Shown piece after piece: positions 8,735-16,072 of a stretch of DNA of 33,424 bases. Origin of the DNA: Clostridia bacterium. Lineage in GTDB: Bacteria; Bacillota; Clostridia; Oscillospirales; CAG-272. A model generated the notes under the pieces. It was not told the origin of the DNA and made no database searches. It saw only the letters and a list, made by a program, of their open reading frames with translations. The DNA is taken from the NCBI GenBank assembly GCA_017547655.1, contig JAFYPF010000010.1:1-33424 (forward strand), in the 5' to 3' direction. The first letter of the stretch is position 1. The number at the start of each line of letters is the position of its first letter. The translations under genes were made by a program, and so were the position numbers.

Positions 8735-8806
8735 TTGCTATACCCTCTCCAAATTTTATAATATGTCTTATTCCACCCATATTAAAGCAATTTGTTCGGC
8801 AAACCG

Positions 8807-8835
8807 TTGAAATATTATTATAAATGTGTTATTAT
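8807..8835 (+). promoter_or_regulatory. Promoter of the M20 peptidase-yfcC operon
   Basis: TTGAAA (8807-8812), a 17-bp spacer, then TATTAT (8830-8835). It lies about 50 bp before the start codon. Confidence 0.6.
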
Positions 8836-8885
8836 ATAAGATAGGTCAATAAACCTACCCTATTTTTATAAAAATCGGAGCTTAT

Positions 8886-10205
8886 ATGTTGGATAACAGA
8901 ACTCAAAAATATGCAGATACTCTTGCCCAATTGATCCGTATGGATACTACTTCGTATGACAACCAAACGGATAAAACGGCTTTTTATCATTTCCATAAAT
9001 TGCTTAAGGAAAAATTTCCTAACATTTTTTCAGTAGTCGAATACGAGGACTTTTCGGGTAGCTTTCTTCTCAAATGGAAAGGCGAAAGCAGCCAAGCCCC
9101 CATTTTACTTATGAACCACCACGACGTTGTTGCGGCTACGGGCAATTGGCGTTTCCCCCCTTTTTCGGCTGAAATCGCTGACGGAAAAATTTGGGGACGC
9201 GGTACTCTTGACGATAAGGGCGGTCTTTGGGCTATGCTTCAGGCGGCAGACGAGCTTGCCTCGGAAGGCTTTGTTCCAAAACGCGATATATACTTTGTTT
9301 CCACCTGCACAGAAGAACAAACGGGACTCGGCGCGGATATTATTTCAGCCGCACTAAAAGAAAAAGGTCTTCGCTTCGATATGGTTCTTGACGAGGGCGG
9401 TATGATTGTCTTCGAGCCTATAGCAGGGGCAATCGGTAAATACGCTATGGTCGGAGTAGGCGAAAAGGGTTGCGTTAATTTGAAATTTACAGCTCGCTCG
9501 GAGGGCGGACACGCCTCCACTCCCGAAAACAATACTCCCCTCGTAAGATTGGGTAAATTTATGGCGGAGGTTGACAACGGCAAACAGTTTAAATCAGAAC
9601 TTTCTCCTACCGTTTGTACAACATTTAACCGTATTTCAAAGGGTATGAAAGGCCCCGTAAAGTTCCTCCTCGAAAATGCAAAAATGTTTAAACACTTGCT
9701 TTCGGCTGTTATTCCCAAAATTTCGGCAGCCGCAGGCGCTATGCTGAAAACTACTATCGCTTTCACTATGTGTTCCGGCTCAACCGAATCTAATGTATTG
9801 CCCGAATCCGCTTGGGTTCTTGCTGATATGCGCTATTCCCACCACCAGGGAAGCAAAGACAGTATTCGTGTTGTTACCGAAATAGCAAAAAAATACGATA
9901 TCGAAACGGAAATTGTCGGCCCCGTGTTCGACTCACCCCTATCCGATACCGAAAGTTATGCTTTCAAAACGGTCGAAAATGCTATTGCAAGAATCTTCCC
10001 CGACGTCATAACAGCGCCATATATTATGACGGGCGCAAGCGATAGCCGTTATTTTAGCAGAGTTTGCGACAACTGCATCCGTTTCTCCCCCTTTACAATC
10101 AACAACGAACAGCTTGACAGCGTTCACGCAGTTAATGAAAACCTCGACCTCGACTGTCTCGCTCCCGCTGTTGATTTCTATCGTTTGATAATTACGGAGG
10201 CTTAA
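8886..10205 (+). CDS. M20/M25/M40 family metallopeptidase
   Basis: A 439-residue cytoplasmic, probably di-zinc hydrolase. The metal and catalytic motifs are all present: H78-x-D80 in NHHDVV, the bridging aspartate D109 in GRGTLDDKGG, the glutamate pair E143-E144 in TEEQTG, D169 in LDEGG, and the distal H414 in DSVHAVNE. The lid domain between (about 195-320) contains SEGGHAS. Length and motifs fit carboxypeptidase or dipeptidase relatives; the exact substrate cannot be read. GGAG precedes the ATG. The gene ends 4 nt before the YfcC-family transporter, so the two are almost certainly one operon, and the enzyme probably cleaves what the transporter imports. Confidence 0.9.
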   Translation: MLDNRTQKYADTLAQLIRMDTTSYDNQTDKTAFYHFHKLLKEKFPNIFSVVEYEDFSGSFLLKWKGESSQAPILLMNHHDVVAATGNWRFPPFSAEIADGKIWGRGTLDDKGGLWAMLQAADELASEGFVPKRDIYFVSTCTEEQTGLGADIISAALKEKGLRFDMVLDEGGMIVFEPIAGAIGKYAMVGVGEKGCVNLKFTARSEGGHASTPENNTPLVRLGKFMAEVDNGKQFKSELSPTVCTTFNRISKGMKGPVKFLLENAKMFKHLLSAVIPKISAAAGAMLKTTIAFTMCSGSTESNVLPESAWVLADMRYSHHQGSKDSIRVVTEIAKKYDIETEIVGPVFDSPLSDTESYAFKTVENAIARIFPDVITAPYIMTGASDSRYFSRVCDNCIRFSPFTINNEQLDSVHAVNENLDLDCLAPAVDFYRLIITEA

Positions 10206-10209
10206 AATT

Positions 10210-11607
10210 ATGTCAGAAAAAAAAGGTCTGAATATAAGCGTAAAATCATTTATTACAGCACTAGTGGTTATTTTTGCGCTGATGATTGCCGCTTACGTAT
10301 TAACCCTCGTTATCCCCGGCGGTGAGTACGCACGTATACCCAATGCCGATGGAAATATGATTATCAATACAGAAAACGGCTTCTCCTACGTCGACGGCGG
10401 TATCCACTTTTGGAAATGGCTGCTTTCTCCCATTTTGGTGCTTGGCGCTTCGGGCAACGGAACCTTAATTGCGGTTATCATCTTCTTGCTCGTTATCGGC
10501 GGTGTATTTAACTCTCTCGACCGTTGCGGTCTGATGAAATATCTGCTTGATAAAATTGCAAACCGATTCGGTAAACACCGTTATTCTCTTATGGCGGTTA
10601 CCACTCTGTTCTTTATGGGCATGGGCGCTTTGATTGGCTCGTTCGAAGAATGCGTTCCCCTCGTTCCCATTGTCGTCGCTCTTTCAATCAATCTTGGCTG
10701 GGACGCTTTGACCGGTGTCGGTATAAGCCTTCTTGCGGTAGGCTGCGGTTTTGCATCGGGCGTGTTTAACCCCTTTACTGTCGGCGTTGCTCAACAGTTG
10801 GCAGGCCTCCCTATGTTCTCGGGCTCTTCAATGCGAATTTTGGCATTCGTTCTTATCTATTTTCTTCTTTTATTCTTTATAAGACTGTATGCTAAAAAAA
10901 TCGAGAAGCCATTAAATGAGTGCATATCAGAAAACACTTTCGTTCGCAACGAAAAAATGGATAAGGGTATTATCTTCTTTGCTGTACCTCTTACCATTGG
11001 TATTGTAACTATATTCTGCTCGGGCTTTATTACCGCTCTCCAAGATTTTACCATGATTATCGTAGCCGTAGCATTCCTTGTAGCCGGAATATCCGCTTGT
11101 CTTGCAACCGGTATGGGCGGAAAAGCGTTGGGTAAAACCTTTATACAAGGAATAGTTAGCATCTTCCCCGCGGTTTTGATGATTCTTATGGCTTCGTCTA
11201 TTAAATATACGTTGGAAGAAGCTCACGTTTTGGATACCGTACTCCACGGCGCCGTTGAGCTTGCGCAAATTTTGCCTAAATGGGCGGTTGTTTTGTTTAT
11301 TTATCTCATCGTGCTCGTAATGAACTTCTTTATTTCATCGGGCTCGGCAAAGGCGTTTATGCTTATCCCACTTATCGTGCCTATCGCACAGGTGTTCGGT
11401 ATCTCATCTCAACTTTGTATTTTGGCATTCGCTTTCGGCGACGGCTTCTCAAACGTGCTTTATCCCACCAATGCGGCGTTGCTTATCGGTTTGGGACTCG
11501 CAGACGTCGGCTACGTCGATTGGGTTAAGTGGACTTGGAAATTCCAAACCGCTACCCTTATTCTTACCTCTCTCCTGCTCTTGCTCGGCTTGGCTATCGG
11601 ATATTAA
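10210..11607 (+). CDS. YfcC family (DcuC/AbgT-like) transporter
   Basis: A 465-residue membrane protein with about twelve hydrophobic segments. Markers of the YfcC family are the early LVIPGGEYAR segment (residues about 33-42), GALIGSFEECVPLVPI mid-protein, and the C-terminal VLYPTNAALLIGLGLADVGYVDWVKW signature. Relatives are annotated as C4-dicarboxylate or arginine/ornithine-type carriers, but substrates are mostly untested. An EEC in the first half and an SSGSAKAF loop in the second half suggest two inverted repeats. It is 4 nt downstream of the M20 peptidase, with GGAGG at the end of that gene as its ribosome site. This points to uptake of a peptide or acyl-amino acid that the peptidase then hydrolyses. 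Confidence 0.88.
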   Translation: MSEKKGLNISVKSFITALVVIFALMIAAYVLTLVIPGGEYARIPNADGNMIINTENGFSYVDGGIHFWKWLLSPILVLGASGNGTLIAVIIFLLVIGGVFNSLDRCGLMKYLLDKIANRFGKHRYSLMAVTTLFFMGMGALIGSFEECVPLVPIVVALSINLGWDALTGVGISLLAVGCGFASGVFNPFTVGVAQQLAGLPMFSGSSMRILAFVLIYFLLLFFIRLYAKKIEKPLNECISENTFVRNEKMDKGIIFFAVPLTIGIVTIFCSGFITALQDFTMIIVAVAFLVAGISACLATGMGGKALGKTFIQGIVSIFPAVLMILMASSIKYTLEEAHVLDTVLHGAVELAQILPKWAVVLFIYLIVLVMNFFISSGSAKAFMLIPLIVPIAQVFGISSQLCILAFAFGDGFSNVLYPTNAALLIGLGLADVGYVDWVKWTWKFQTATLILTSLLLLLGLAIGY

Positions 11608-11718
11608 CACACTATTTTTTGATATATAATTCGCAAGGTTATTTCCCACAAGAATCTATATAGACTTTCTCACGAGTTCTAATGAAGGCTTTTCAAAAGC
11701 GTTATCGGTTAAAAATAT

Positions 11719-11749
11719 AGGACAACGAACATAAAACGTTCGCTGTCCT
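11719..11749. terminator. Bidirectional terminator between yfcC and the MATE gene
   Basis: A 12-bp stem with one A-C mismatch, AGGACAACGAAC (11719-11730) with GTTCGCTGTCCT (11738-11749). Six Ts follow on the plus strand, and ATATTTTT follows on the minus strand. Confidence 0.85.
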
Positions 11750-11786
11750 TTTTTACTCACTGCATTACTTTTATATACAAAAACAG

Positions 11787-13214
11787 TTATGATTTACTTA
11801 AGTTTATATCAAGACTCTCTCTTTCACATTTATTTATCAACAAGATTGCAAACACAAATAAGACTGCCCCCGTGAAAAACCACGAAATCGGATAGGATAT
11901 ATATATTGACTCCAATGTGTGAAAATGCTCAAATATCGTATATATCCATACCACCCTAAGCACACAAGTCCCTATAAAAGTGACTGCTGCGGCTGTAGTT
12001 GATTTGCCAAGCCCCCTTATCGTCCCCGAACAAGCATTCATAATCGCATAAAACAGAAATGTGCTCCATTTTAGGAATATTCTCGTTTCAGCGGCTGAAT
12101 AAGCAATCTGTGACAACTCGTCTGTACCGTTTATTACCCCAAACAACGCCATCAATGGTTCTCTAAACGGGATCGTCAATGCCATACCACCGCCTAACAC
12201 CACAGAAATAATAAGTATAGCCCAAAATATTTTTTTAATTTCTCTATAATTTTTTGCCCCAACGTTTCGGGCAGTAAACACACTTGCGGCAGTTGTTAAA
12301 GGCGCCAATGCCACAAACATAAAATTCTCAATCTCCGAACCCGCAGAATTCGCCTTTAATACAGGCGCATAGGCACTTCCATTCGGGGTAAGAATGTCAT
12401 TCATCTCTATTATTGACGAGGATATAATCAAATTAGATATGCTAAACAAAGCATTCTGCAGTCCTGCAGGAAAGCCTATCCTCGCAATTTCAATAAACTG
12501 TTCTTTTTTAAATCCAAGCTTACGAAAGTCGAGGGAACATTCTTTCCCTTTTTTATATAGATATATCCAAAGAATGGCTGAAGATGCTACGTTGGCAATC
12601 GCCGTAGCTATTGCAACACCCTCTACCGCCATACCAAACCCAAGCACGAAAAGAAGATTCAGTAAAACGTTTAATATCCCCATTCCGGTCAGTACCCAAA
12701 AAGGCGTTTTGGTATCTCCTTTTGCATGTAGTACAGCTATAAGAAAATTTGTCAAAGCCGAGAACGGCATACAAGCAAGACAAATACAAGCATATCGCAT
12801 AGCAAGGTTTAAAATCTTCCCCGTAAGTCCCATTTTGAGAAATACGGGATAGGCAAAAGCACACCCGAGAATTGCGCCTATTACCCCGAAGAAAATACCC
12901 ATTGATACGGATGTATGTACAGCTCTCGATATACCCTCTCTGTCATTAGCACCTATGTTTCGAGCAATAACTACATTAGCTCCAACCGAAAAACCAATAA
13001 AAACGTTCCTGATAAGAGCTATGTAACTGCTTGTTGAACCTATTGCTCCCACAGCATCAGGTTCAACGGAAAGACCTACCACAACTACATCGGCAGAGTG
13101 ATAAAGCTGTTGAAGAATATTAGCTAAAATAAGAGGTATTATAAATCGAATAATGTTAATGAATACATACCCCGACATCATAAAATTTGAGTTTTTACGC
13201 TTTGTCAATTGCAT
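11787..13214 (-). CDS. MATE family efflux transporter
   Basis: A 475-residue protein with twelve predicted membrane segments in two homologous halves, the normal length for the MATE family of Na+- or H+-coupled drug/metabolite exporters. Typical stretches are IPLILANILQQLYHSADVVVVG near the N-terminus, then GFSVGANVVIARNIGA (about 74-89). The second-half equivalent is FTARNVGAKNYREIKK. The substrate is unknown. AAGGGGA lies 6 nt before the ATG. A perfect 16-bp palindrome sits just upstream of that ribosome site and could be an operator. The gene converges on yfcC across a shared terminator. Confidence 0.9.
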   Translation of the reverse strand: MQLTKRKNSNFMMSGYVFINIIRFIIPLILANILQQLYHSADVVVVGLSVEPDAVGAIGSTSSYIALIRNVFIGFSVGANVVIARNIGANDREGISRAVHTSVSMGIFFGVIGAILGCAFAYPVFLKMGLTGKILNLAMRYACICLACMPFSALTNFLIAVLHAKGDTKTPFWVLTGMGILNVLLNLLFVLGFGMAVEGVAIATAIANVASSAILWIYLYKKGKECSLDFRKLGFKKEQFIEIARIGFPAGLQNALFSISNLIISSSIIEMNDILTPNGSAYAPVLKANSAGSEIENFMFVALAPLTTAASVFTARNVGAKNYREIKKIFWAILIISVVLGGGMALTIPFREPLMALFGVINGTDELSQIAYSAAETRIFLKWSTFLFYAIMNACSGTIRGLGKSTTAAAVTFIGTCVLRVVWIYTIFEHFHTLESIYISYPISWFFTGAVLFVFAILLINKCERESLDINLSKS

Positions 13215-13229
13215 ATTTTTCCCCTTATA

Positions 13230-13245
13230 AGCTGAAATTTCAGCT
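13230..13245. promoter_or_regulatory. 16-bp perfect palindrome before the MATE gene
   Basis: AGCTGAAATTTCAGCT reads the same on both strands. It ends just before the AAGGGG ribosome site of the MATE gene. It may be a repressor operator or an RNA hairpin near the ribosome site. Confidence 0.4.
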
Positions 13246-13410
13246 ATCGTTTACAGTAAAATTATGAGGTTTGCAAGACTTTTTATAGATAAAAAACGAA
13301 GAAAGTTTGTCCATTTATTGGACTTACCATTATTTCTTTCATCGCACCGTTGAGGAAATCCCCCAAACTCTGCACCGCATGTAATCTGACCGCTTACTTT
13401 GATGTTTGTA

Positions 13411-13700
13411 TTATATCAGATAAAAAGAAAAAAAGCAATCTATAAATACAATTGATTTTATATAATCATCTTCTTTTGCATCATCGTAGAAATACCACTC
13501 CGTAATTTCTTGAGGAGTAAATATTGCCCCACAAGAAAAGCATCCGCAAAGCTTTGCCATTTTAGCAAATTTATAGTTATGGTCACTCTTCTTAATCGCC
13601 TTTTCGCACTTAAAGCACTTACTACGCATTTGTGTATGCTCAGCGACGTATGCAAGATCTTTTATGGCTTTCCAAATTGCGTCAGACAGTAAACAAATCT
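13411..13700 (-). pseudogene. Decayed small zinc-ribbon (GCFxC...EITEW) gene
   Basis: A minus-strand frame encodes CFKCEK, a histidine in HNYKF, then CGCFSCGAIFTPQEITEW. I recognise this pattern from a family of small cytoplasmic zinc-ribbon proteins in Firmicutes. The expected C-terminal CPYC knuckle is absent from all three frames, and the frame instead runs into FIDCFFSFYLI and stops. No ATG or ribosome site lies before the motif except an internal ATG just ahead of CFKC. The upstream part of the frame reads through the 13757-13777 hairpin, so the longer frame from 13788 is not a real start. A truncated gene beside the tRNA element is the best reading; a short functional protein from the internal ATG cannot be excluded. 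Confidence 0.35.
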
Positions 13701-13756
13701 TTGCGTAACAAATTGCGTAACACTTCCATAAAATCTGCGTAGCAGGTAAGAAAAAA

Positions 13757-13777
13757 GAGGCTGTGGAAAACAGCCTC
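13757..13777 (-). terminator. Hairpin terminator, minus strand
   Basis: An 8-bp stem GAGGCTGT/ACAGCCTC, followed on the minus strand by six Ts. It lies between the tRNA-like element and the decayed zinc-ribbon gene. Confidence 0.65.
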
Positions 13778-13807
13778 AAAAAGTTCAAAAAAGCTTATAG
13801 GTAAAAT

Positions 13808-13839
13808 AAAAATCGGGAATCGAACGATTCCCGATTTTT
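13808..13839 (-). terminator. Terminator abutting the duplicated tRNA-Pro 3' end
   Basis: A perfect 13-bp stem, AAAAATCGGGAAT (13808-13820) with ATTCCCGATTTTT (13827-13839). On the minus strand it begins directly at the CCA of the tRNA fragment and ends in a T-rich tract. This is the same arrangement as the terminator of the intact tRNA-Pro gene. Confidence 0.8.
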
Positions 13840-13866
13840 GGTCTAAGTGACTGGACTTGAACCAGC
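13835..13866 (-). repeat. Direct repeat copy 1: duplicated tRNA-Pro 3' end
   Basis: These 32 bp are identical to 14157-14188. They comprise the T-arm, the 3' acceptor strand, the discriminator A and the CCA of tRNA-Pro, plus five flanking bases. The identity ends abruptly at 13866. The pattern resembles the attachment-site duplication left by integration into a tRNA 3' end. Confidence 0.85.
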
Positions 13867-14013
13867 AAAGTGCCCTTCCTGAAATATAGTCGAAATGCGC
13901 GCTCAGCATAAAGCACCCGCTTCCATTTCTCCTTATTTCAGTTAAACCTCGGCGAAAAATAGTCCACCGGACTGTTTTTCGCTCTCGTCACCCTACAACC
14001 CCAATCCACTTAG
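13839..14013 (-). other. Possible tRNA-like structured RNA (175 nt)
   Basis: Read on the minus strand, CTAAGTG (14007-14013) is perfectly complementary to the acceptor strand CACTTAG (13843-13849) of the duplicated tRNA-Pro end. Between them lie a hairpin GAAAAACAGTCC/GGACTATTTTTC (13954-13980, one mismatch), an 8-bp helix CTGAAATA/TATTTCAG (13934-13941 with 13879-13886), and the intact T-arm. The molecule would end in A-CCA and be followed at once by a terminator. An AAGGAG with ATG 3 nt later opens a seven-codon frame inside it. No clear promoter is seen. It may instead be only a recombination scar. Confidence 0.3.
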
Positions 14014-14092
14014 TTAAACAAGAGGGTATGTTTATTTCAAAAACATACCCTCGTATTATCTTACAAAACTTTGCGTGGTTGGGGTGTAGGTG
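13989..14092. repeat. Imperfect inverted repeat within the tRNA-flanked insert
   Basis: The minus-strand sequence from 14009 down to 13989 (GTGGATTGGGGTTGTAGG...) recurs on the plus strand at 14075-14092 (GTGGTTGGGGTGTAGGTG), differing only by three single-base deletions. The arms flank the 14022-14052 hairpin and could form one long interrupted stem, or be the ends of a small palindromic element. Confidence 0.5.
14022..14052 (-). terminator. Hairpin upstream of the tRNA-like element
   Basis: A 12-bp perfect stem, GAGGGTATGTTT (14022-14033) with AAACATACCCTC (14041-14052), followed on the minus strand by TTGTTT. It may stop transcripts coming from the tRNA-Pro side. Confidence 0.6.
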
Positions 14093-14123
14093 GGCGCTGG
14101 TTCACACCCGATTACGTAAAACG

Positions 14124-14161
14124 AAAAAAGACGAATGAACTAACGTTCATTCGTCTTTTTT
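14124..14161 (-). terminator. Terminator of tRNA-Pro
   Basis: A perfect 17-bp stem, AAAAAAGACGAATGAAC (14124-14140) with its complement at 14145-14161, loop TAAC. On the minus strand it starts right after the tRNA CCA and ends in six Ts. Confidence 0.9.
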
Positions 14162-14188
14162 GGTCTAAGTGACTGGACTTGAACCAGC
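14157..14188 (-). repeat. Direct repeat copy 2: 3' end of the intact tRNA-Pro
   Basis: This is the parental copy of the 32-bp repeat at 13835-13866, offset by 322 bp in the same orientation. It is the 3' end of the intact tRNA gene. Confidence 0.85.
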
Positions 14189-14236
14189 GGCCTCTACCAC
14201 CCCAAGGTAGCGCTCTCCCAGCTGAGCTACACCTAG
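14161..14236 (-). tRNA. tRNA-Pro(GGG), CCA encoded
   Basis: A 73-nt cloverleaf plus encoded CCA. The acceptor CTAGGTG pairs with CACTTAG (one G-U pair). The D-arm is GCTC...GAGC, and the anticodon stem CTACC/GGTAG encloses TTGGGGT, giving anticodon GGG (reads CCC/CCU). The T-arm is GCTGG-TTCAAGT-CCAGT. The C1-G72 pair and A73 are the usual bacterial proline identity features. It has its own promoter and terminator, and its 3' end is duplicated 322 bp downstream. Confidence 0.95.
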
Positions 14237-14248
14237 TCAACGGACGAT

Positions 14249-14277
14249 ATTATAACATATATTTTTAAATTAGTCAA
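14249..14277 (-). promoter_or_regulatory. Promoter of tRNA-Pro
   Basis: On the minus strand TTGACT (14272-14277), a 17-bp spacer, then TATAAT (14249-14254), about 13 bp before the tRNA 5' end. Confidence 0.8.
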
Positions 14278-14409
14278 GTAGTTATACAATTATTTTTTTA
14301 TTATTTTTCAACATAATTTTTCCCTCTCACTATCATCTTCATATCACAACTCTCTATCTTTTTTACACAAAACCCACCTTTCCACCTGATTTTTATACGC
14401 CCTAAACCA

Positions 14410-14438
14410 TTGACATCACTCGCTAAACTTGCTATAAT
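14410..14438 (+). promoter_or_regulatory. Fully consensus promoter of the lipoprotein gene
   Basis: TTGACA (14410-14415), a 17-bp spacer and TATAAT (14433-14438): both boxes are perfect. This implies strong SigA-type transcription. The stretch 14278-14409 before it is AT-rich, and I see nothing else in it. Confidence 0.85.
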
Positions 14439-14483
14439 GTTACCTGTATATAAATATCATAACTAACATCAAGGAGAACTCTT

Positions 14484-15995
14484 ATGAAAAAACTTTTATC
14501 AATAACACTTTGTCTTCTTATGATTCTCTCAACCTTGGCTGTCTTTACAGCTTGCGGCGGTTCCGAATCAAGCAACAACTCCGACTACATTGATAATGAT
14601 GATCAGTTCGGAATCCTCGACAACGACAATAACCAGTCTGGTGACGAAAACCAAGAACAAGCGAAAGACGAAAAAGAAGAAGTCGCTATCAGCGAAGAAA
14701 AAGGTAACGCTCTTCCCTCCAAGCTTGTTGCAAACAAAATCGCAAGCTATAATGAATCAACCATTATGGTATATAACGGTGGTTATCTCTATGGCAAGGA
14801 CGGCAAAATCGGCATCTCTTCTTTTGATGGCAAAAGCAACTCCGGTGCAATTTACACTTCCGCTAAAGGTGAAGAAAACTACTTCATCGTTGCTACTACC
14901 GACGTAAAAACTGATCCCACCAACATAAATACTCTCAACGTATTCGGTCTTGTTGACGTTACGGGCAGAGTTATCGTTCCTTGCGAATACGCTTCAATAT
15001 CCGTATTGAACGAAAGATACGTAAAAGTATGCGTTGCAACCGAAACAACAACCGACAAAGAAAGCGCTATGATCTACGCTTCAAAAGACGGCTCTTTATC
15101 ATTTACCCCCAAAGATGATGACTACTTCTTCAACGGTGTATGGTATATCTACGATATAACAAACGGTCAAAAAGTTGAGGGCGCAACAGGCAAAAAAGCT
15201 GTAAACCCCAGAGTTAAAAACAACATCATCTCTTTCACAAACGACGAAGGAAAAGATATTGTTATCAACGAAAAAGGCGTTGCTCTCTCCGAAGATGCTG
15301 ACGTTATGTCAGACGGCTCATACTTGCTTGGCGGCAAAATGTACGGCAATGACGGCTCCGAACTCTTCACTATCAAGAAAAACGGTTTTGAACCCACAAA
15401 AGCAACTGATGACGGCAAATACTACGTCGCTTCAAAATATTCAGACGGCGAAACACGTTACGTCATTATGGATAAAACAGGTAAAATAGTTTCTGTTGAA
15501 TTCACAAAGAGCATCTACGTTTACGGTCTGCTTATTGAAAACCAGGATAAAGTATACAACTTCAAAGGCGAACAAATCATCGACGGCGAAGTTGACAGCA
15601 TATACTACTCAACCGGCGCAAACATTGAAATATATGTACTCGAAAAAGACGATGTAACAACCGTACTTGACGGCGCATTTAACATAATTTACACAGGCGA
15701 ATTAACCGATGATATGCGTGCATACAAGTCCTACGGTGTAATCAGCCAAACAATCGACAAGGTTAGCACAAGCTACAACTACACAACAAAAGATTTCTCG
15801 GTTGAGGGGTATTCAAACGGCTTCCTCACAACGCTCGGCGGCAAATACCCCTCTTACAACCTCAATGATGCAATCTCTGGCAACACCTTAATCGCAGAAA
15901 GCAGAGATATTTCACTCAAAAAACTTGACGGTACACTTTACGCTGTCGCAAGAACAGACACCGCATACGACATCTATACAATCGTTGCAGGTTAA
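14484..15995 (+). CDS. Lipoprotein with WG-repeat-like beta domain
   Basis: A 503-residue exported lipoprotein. The lipobox is VFTAC, with the lipidated cysteine at 24 after a 23-residue signal. Residues 25-75 are an acidic, Asn/Asp/Gln/Glu-rich low-complexity linker. From about 85 onward the chain is a series of short beta modules with WG-repeat character, the clearest being FGLVDVTGRVIVPCEYASIS, then IYASKDG, YVIMDKTGKIV and TVLDGAFNIIYTG. Such modules usually form beta-propeller-like binding surfaces, so an extracellular scaffold or binding protein is a fair guess, but no enzyme motif is seen. AAGGAG precedes the ATG, and the promoter is perfect consensus, so it is probably abundant. Confidence 0.75.
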   Translation: MKKLLSITLCLLMILSTLAVFTACGGSESSNNSDYIDNDDQFGILDNDNNQSGDENQEQAKDEKEEVAISEEKGNALPSKLVANKIASYNESTIMVYNGGYLYGKDGKIGISSFDGKSNSGAIYTSAKGEENYFIVATTDVKTDPTNINTLNVFGLVDVTGRVIVPCEYASISVLNERYVKVCVATETTTDKESAMIYASKDGSLSFTPKDDDYFFNGVWYIYDITNGQKVEGATGKKAVNPRVKNNIISFTNDEGKDIVINEKGVALSEDADVMSDGSYLLGGKMYGNDGSELFTIKKNGFEPTKATDDGKYYVASKYSDGETRYVIMDKTGKIVSVEFTKSIYVYGLLIENQDKVYNFKGEQIIDGEVDSIYYSTGANIEIYVLEKDDVTTVLDGAFNIIYTGELTDDMRAYKSYGVISQTIDKVSTSYNYTTKDFSVEGYSNGFLTTLGGKYPSYNLNDAISGNTLIAESRDISLKKLDGTLYAVARTDTAYDIYTIVAG

Positions 15996-16006
15996 TATCT
16001 ATATAT

Positions 16007-16072
16007 AAAAAAAGAACTGCCAATCTGAAGTGAACCCCAAATAGTTCACTTCAATCAGGCAGTTCTTTTTTT
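16007..16072. terminator. Long bidirectional terminator
   Basis: A 9-bp inner stem GAAGTGAAC/GTTCACTTC and an outer stem of about 15 bp, AAAAGAACTGCC with GGCAGTTCTTTT plus A/T extensions, separated by a small internal loop. Poly-T follows on both strands. It serves the convergent lipoprotein and DUF4886 genes, and its end overlaps the DUF4886 stop codon. Confidence 0.9.

Noticed and set aside
13458-13655. 65-codon minus-strand frame in the zinc-ribbon relic
   Set aside because: It lies in a different frame from the recognisable CFKC...EITEW motif and shows no protein-like features.
13839-14013. tmRNA (ssrA)
   Set aside because: At 175 nt it is about half the normal length, it lacks the alanine G-U identity pair, and it has no tag sequence ending in AA. 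It is listed only as tRNA-like.
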